Assembly: GCA_020226215.1 (NCBI GenBank)
Contig: CM035233.1
Coordinates: forward strand, 14,775,701-14,839,700
Length of the DNA stretch: 64,000 nucleotides
Reading direction: 5' to 3'
Source of the DNA: Sindora glabra
Taxonomy: Eukaryota; Streptophyta; Magnoliopsida; Fabales; Fabaceae
Shown: positions 61,142 through 64,000 of the stretch, in pieces
Position numbering within the stretch: position 1 is the stretch's first letter
Layout: each line of letters starts with the position of its first letter
The notes under the pieces: generated by a model
Told to the model about the DNA's origin: nothing
The model's database searches: none
The model's input: the letters and a program-made list of their open reading frames with translations, nothing else
Translations under genes and position numbers: made by a program

Positions 61142-64000
61142 ATGTTAGGGTGCGTAGTAGCGCCGTTTTCTGCATCTGCACTCTTCTTTAATCGTCTCTC
61201 TCTATTTCCCTCCCTCGCTTGTTCTAATTCTCTCTCACTCTCATCAGCTGGTCAGCTCTCAAAATCCTCTCTTTCTCATGTTCTCTTGCTGTTTTAATTG
61301 TTTTTTCTGTGCCGCTGTTCCAATTTGATGTTGTGTCTGTGAAACTAGATAGGTTTACTGAAGGTCGTCGCGTCCAGAAGAGTCGCCTTCGCCGCGAAAA
61401 CACAATCTGTATCTACCATGGCAGCTGATGAGGAATATGCTGGCAGTGTCAAGCGCCAATTAGCTCAACTATTTGAGGTTTCTCTTAAGGCAACCGTACC
61501 TGATGAACCCGATTTAGAGCCGTTAATTGCTCCTTGCACTGCAAACTTTGGTGATTATCAATGGTGGGTTACGCCTTTTACTTCCTTTCTATGGTTATAA
61601 TCTTATTCATTCTGAAGCTAATCTTCAAATATTTTTTCCTTGCTGCAGTAACAACGCAATGGGTCTATGGTCTAAAATCAAATCAAAACAAACAGGATAT
61701 CGGGGGCCCCCAGCTGTAGGACAGGTATAACCGGGCGTTTTCCCCATTACTTGTTTTCGGGCTGGGCATTGTGCAGTCTGCTTTGTGATTGTTTGCTCTG
61801 GAACTAGGGGTTGGGTGTGGGGCGCAATAAGATTGTTTATAACTTATTAATTTAATTAATATATTATAAACTAATTTCTAGAAGTTCTGGAAGCTAATAG
61901 CTTATAGCTCTCATTTTTGGTAAGCTTCATAAAATAACTTAATACTTTATAAATAGGTAATTTTTCAAAATTTTTCCAAATGCTCATTAATTCAATATAA
62001 ATAAATAATAAATAAGAAAATAAATAAATATATGATATCATGCATATAATTAATTAAATTTTAGATTGTTATATTATTATATGAATAATAAATAAATAAA
62101 AAGTATGTAATGTCATTAACATAATTAATTAAATTTAGGTAATTATATTCTTTTTCTTATTTTGAATTTTTTGATTATATTAATATAATTTGATCTCGAA
62201 ATAAGTATGAATTGATTTAATTGGTATATCTATTTATATTAATATTATTTTATATCATTTTATATTTTTTAACTAATTCAATAGTTAATTTTATCAAATA
62301 CTTCTAATACAATCAACAGCTTATTAGCTACAAACTAGTTTATTACCTACTATCTAGCTTAGAAGCTAGTTGAACTATCTAGTTGTGTAAAACAGAGCCT
62401 AGATGTTGAATTGTTGATTTTGCTCCGTTGATGGTCATGTATGTGTTTTTGTTTGTGTAGGCTATCATGAAAAATCTTCCTCCATCTGAAATGGTAGAAT
62501 CGTGCTCTGTTGCTGGTCCTGGATTCGTTAATGTTGTCTTATCAAAGGCTTGGATAGCAAAGGTGACTGCTTCTTCATATTTTCTTAGTTTTAGATTGGG
62601 ATCAAGTAGTCTTAGTATGCATATACCTTTCATTTGATTAGAATAAGTTATTCTTAGAAAAAATAAGGATTTTAATTCTTTTTTTCATAAGTTCAACAAT
62701 TTCAAGGGATCTTCTGCAGAAATTAAAGAAGATGTTGATGGATGGTATTGATACATGGGCGCCACAACTTCCTCTCAAGAGGGCAGTGGTTGATTTTTCC
62801 TCACCCAATATTGCAAAAGAAATGCACGTTGGCCACCTGAGATCTACCATTATTGGGGACACATTAGCTCGCATGCTTGAGTTTTCACATGTTGAAGTTC
62901 TCCGGCGGAATCATGTTGGTGACTGGGGAACACAGGTAGACTTGTATTTTGCAATTTTTTGTGTGTATTTGTGTCATGAAAGTAGCACGTGTTCAATGTT
63001 GTATTTTGCTGTATTCGTAATCTGTGATTTTAGCACCTGGTCATTTATAACAATCCAAACTCTTGACGCTAGGTAGTTCCTTGCCTTTGATATAACCATT
63101 TTATTATGAAAAGCATTTTTCATGAGCATTTACTGCTTTTGAGGACTAAATTTTATTTTGGACGATTAAGGATGGTTGATGTTATATGCTTTTTTAACTG
63201 TCATTACCTTCCAGAATATAAATATGGAATTCCTCCTAGTTGGATGAAGGTAGAATGTGTGTGATTCACAATTTTTTTCTAAAACTCTTGTGTAACCTCA
63301 AAACAGAGGTCTTCCTAAAATATTATTACCTCCTTCTCCTTCTATGGATCTAATAGCAAAAGTGAACTGTTATTATGTAATCTTAGATGATGAATTATAT
63401 GAGGTGAAAAATGAGGTAGTATTTTTGTTGTTTGCCAGAACTTAGAAGATATATGTGTACTACATGCTAGCACATTGAGATACTCCACGGGGAAAATTTC
63501 CCATTTTTGGTATTGCCTTATTGTTACCATCTAGCTCAACTTTCATGCATTTGTTTTGCAGTTTGGTATGCTGATCGAATTCCTCTTTGAAAAATTTCCA
63601 AACTGGGAAGATGTTGATGAAGCTGCTATTGGTGATCTACAGGTAAGAAAATCTTAAAAGATATAATCATATAAGTGAATTAATCCCATGCTGTCTTAGA
63701 TTTTGTTTAATTTTGTGTGCTTGTTGTGTTACACATTCAAGAGCAAAGAAGTGAAGTTATAGTTTCTTAAATATAACTTTTGTTATTGATACTGCTCTTG
63801 GTCAGTTGATGCAACACGAACCCTTGAAATGATGGTTTCCTGGGCCTTGAGGGATCAAGTTTTCTTTGAGAGTTTTTATTTTGCATGTTGAGAAATATGG
63901 TCAGGGTTTAGAGTTCGAAGGGGAGTAGACGCAGACAAGAGAGAATTGATGGGAAGACTAATATATTATTGAATGAATAAAATGATTGAATTATTACATA
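61142..64000 (+). CDS. Arginyl-tRNA synthetase, 5' part (runs off the window)
   Basis: Class I enzyme that charges tRNA-Arg with arginine. Exons by GT-AG and frame: 61142-61250, 61353-61563, 61649-61724, 62461-62562, 62720-62935, 63562-63642; 265 codons in total, about 45% of a normal protein. Exon 1 plus the start of exon 2 encode a Ser/Ala/Leu/Arg-rich leader without acidic residues (MLGCVVAPFSASALFFNRLS..., then VVASRRVAFAAK), a likely chloroplast or mitochondrial transit peptide. Met59 (61418) starts MAADEEYAGSVKRQLAQLFE, the usual cytosolic N-terminus, so two starts could give two compartments. The N-terminal tRNA-binding (Add-1) domain covers about 65-165; AVVDFSSPNIAKEMHVGHLR holds the HIGH-type ATP signature at 202-205 (62825-62836), followed by LRRNHVGDWGTQFGMLIEFL. 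No lesions seen. The KMSK loop and anticodon domain lie beyond the edge. Confidence 0.9.
61804..62402. mobile_element. Probable hAT-type MITE in intron 3 of the synthetase gene
   Basis: Intron 3 (61725-62460) is much longer than the neighbouring introns because of an AT-rich insert with ends CTAGGGGTTGGG and, reversed, CTAGGCTCTGTTTTAC. Subterminal sequences 'aagctaatagcttatagctc' and 'cagcttattagctacaaact' are inverted copies of each other and match the style of the MITE at 44522-45136. Splice sites are unaffected. Confidence 0.5.

Noticed and set aside
60975..61181. 68-codon minus-strand ORF with a hydrophobic N-terminus
   Set aside because: Overlaps the synthetase leader exon in antisense and has no recognisable domain.
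62379..63530. ORFs in and around synthetase exons (62379-62633, 62638-62874, 63342-63530)
   Set aside because: Antisense or intronic shadows of the arginyl-tRNA synthetase gene.

Overview
This window is nuclear DNA from a plant, most likely a eudicot. The evidence is an AP2/ERF transcription factor of the group IXb (ERF5/ERF6) type at the left end, a split arginyl-tRNA synthetase gene with GT-AG introns and a probable organelle-targeting leader exon at the right end, and about 57 kb of very AT-rich, transposon-filled DNA between them. I cannot name the species. Nothing bacterial or viral-genome-like is present: no operons, CRISPR arrays, rRNA or tRNA genes were seen.

Left part (1-12 kb). The intronless ERF gene lies on the minus strand at 1967-2713 with a TATA box at 2851-2858. 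At 4420-5642 is a Mutator-like element with about 75-bp inverted ends and a perfect 9-bp target duplication. It carries two exons and the intervening intron of an alpha/beta-hydrolase gene, so it is a Pack-MULE. At about 9.7-11.65 kb (minus) lies a decayed FAR1/FRS-type MULE transposase with its DNA-binding, transposase, SWIM and C-terminal parts still readable.

Middle part (12-31 kb). There are two long-inverted-repeat elements (14.35-15.83 and 20.66-21.62 kb), a solo Ty3/gypsy LTR with target duplication TTTAC (15872-18103), a Helitron 3' end (20046-20074), a near-palindromic foldback MITE (23536-23810) and a 154-bp MITE with a 9-bp target duplication (26313-26466). A CACTA (En/Spm) TNP2 transposase pseudogene runs on the plus strand from about 28.1 kb.

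Nested block (28-55 kb). The CACTA reading frame is cut at 31621 by a complete but dead Tekay-like chromovirus (31622-41704, minus orientation). Its two LTRs, PBS, PPT, gag, PR, RT, RNase H, IN and chromodomain are all recognisable, its target duplication is GTAAT/GCAAT, and the CACTA frame resumes at 41705. Next comes a Tat/Ogre-lineage element (about 42130-54774, minus) that has lost gag, protease and the start of RT but keeps RT, two RNase H domains and integrase. Its 3' untranslated region carries an array of about fifteen 95-bp tandem repeats. Small MITEs are inserted into these larger elements.

Right part (55-64 kb). A hAT transposase pseudogene (about 55.93-57.95 kb, plus) has a visible TATA box and a recognisable BED finger and dimerisation domain. 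An orphan exon-like fragment (60327-60509, minus) has intact splice sites. The arginyl-tRNA synthetase gene starts at 61142 and runs off the edge; the first 265 codons in six exons are visible, including the HVGH catalytic motif, and intron 3 holds a probable hAT-type MITE.

The two host genes are not functionally linked. The main story is layered transposon insertion and decay. Several lesions look like C-to-T or G-to-A change, as expected for old methylated repeats. I found no convincing new biochemical system. The best candidates for follow-up are the Pack-MULE gene capture, the Tat 3' UTR satellite array, the dual-start synthetase and the orphan exon.
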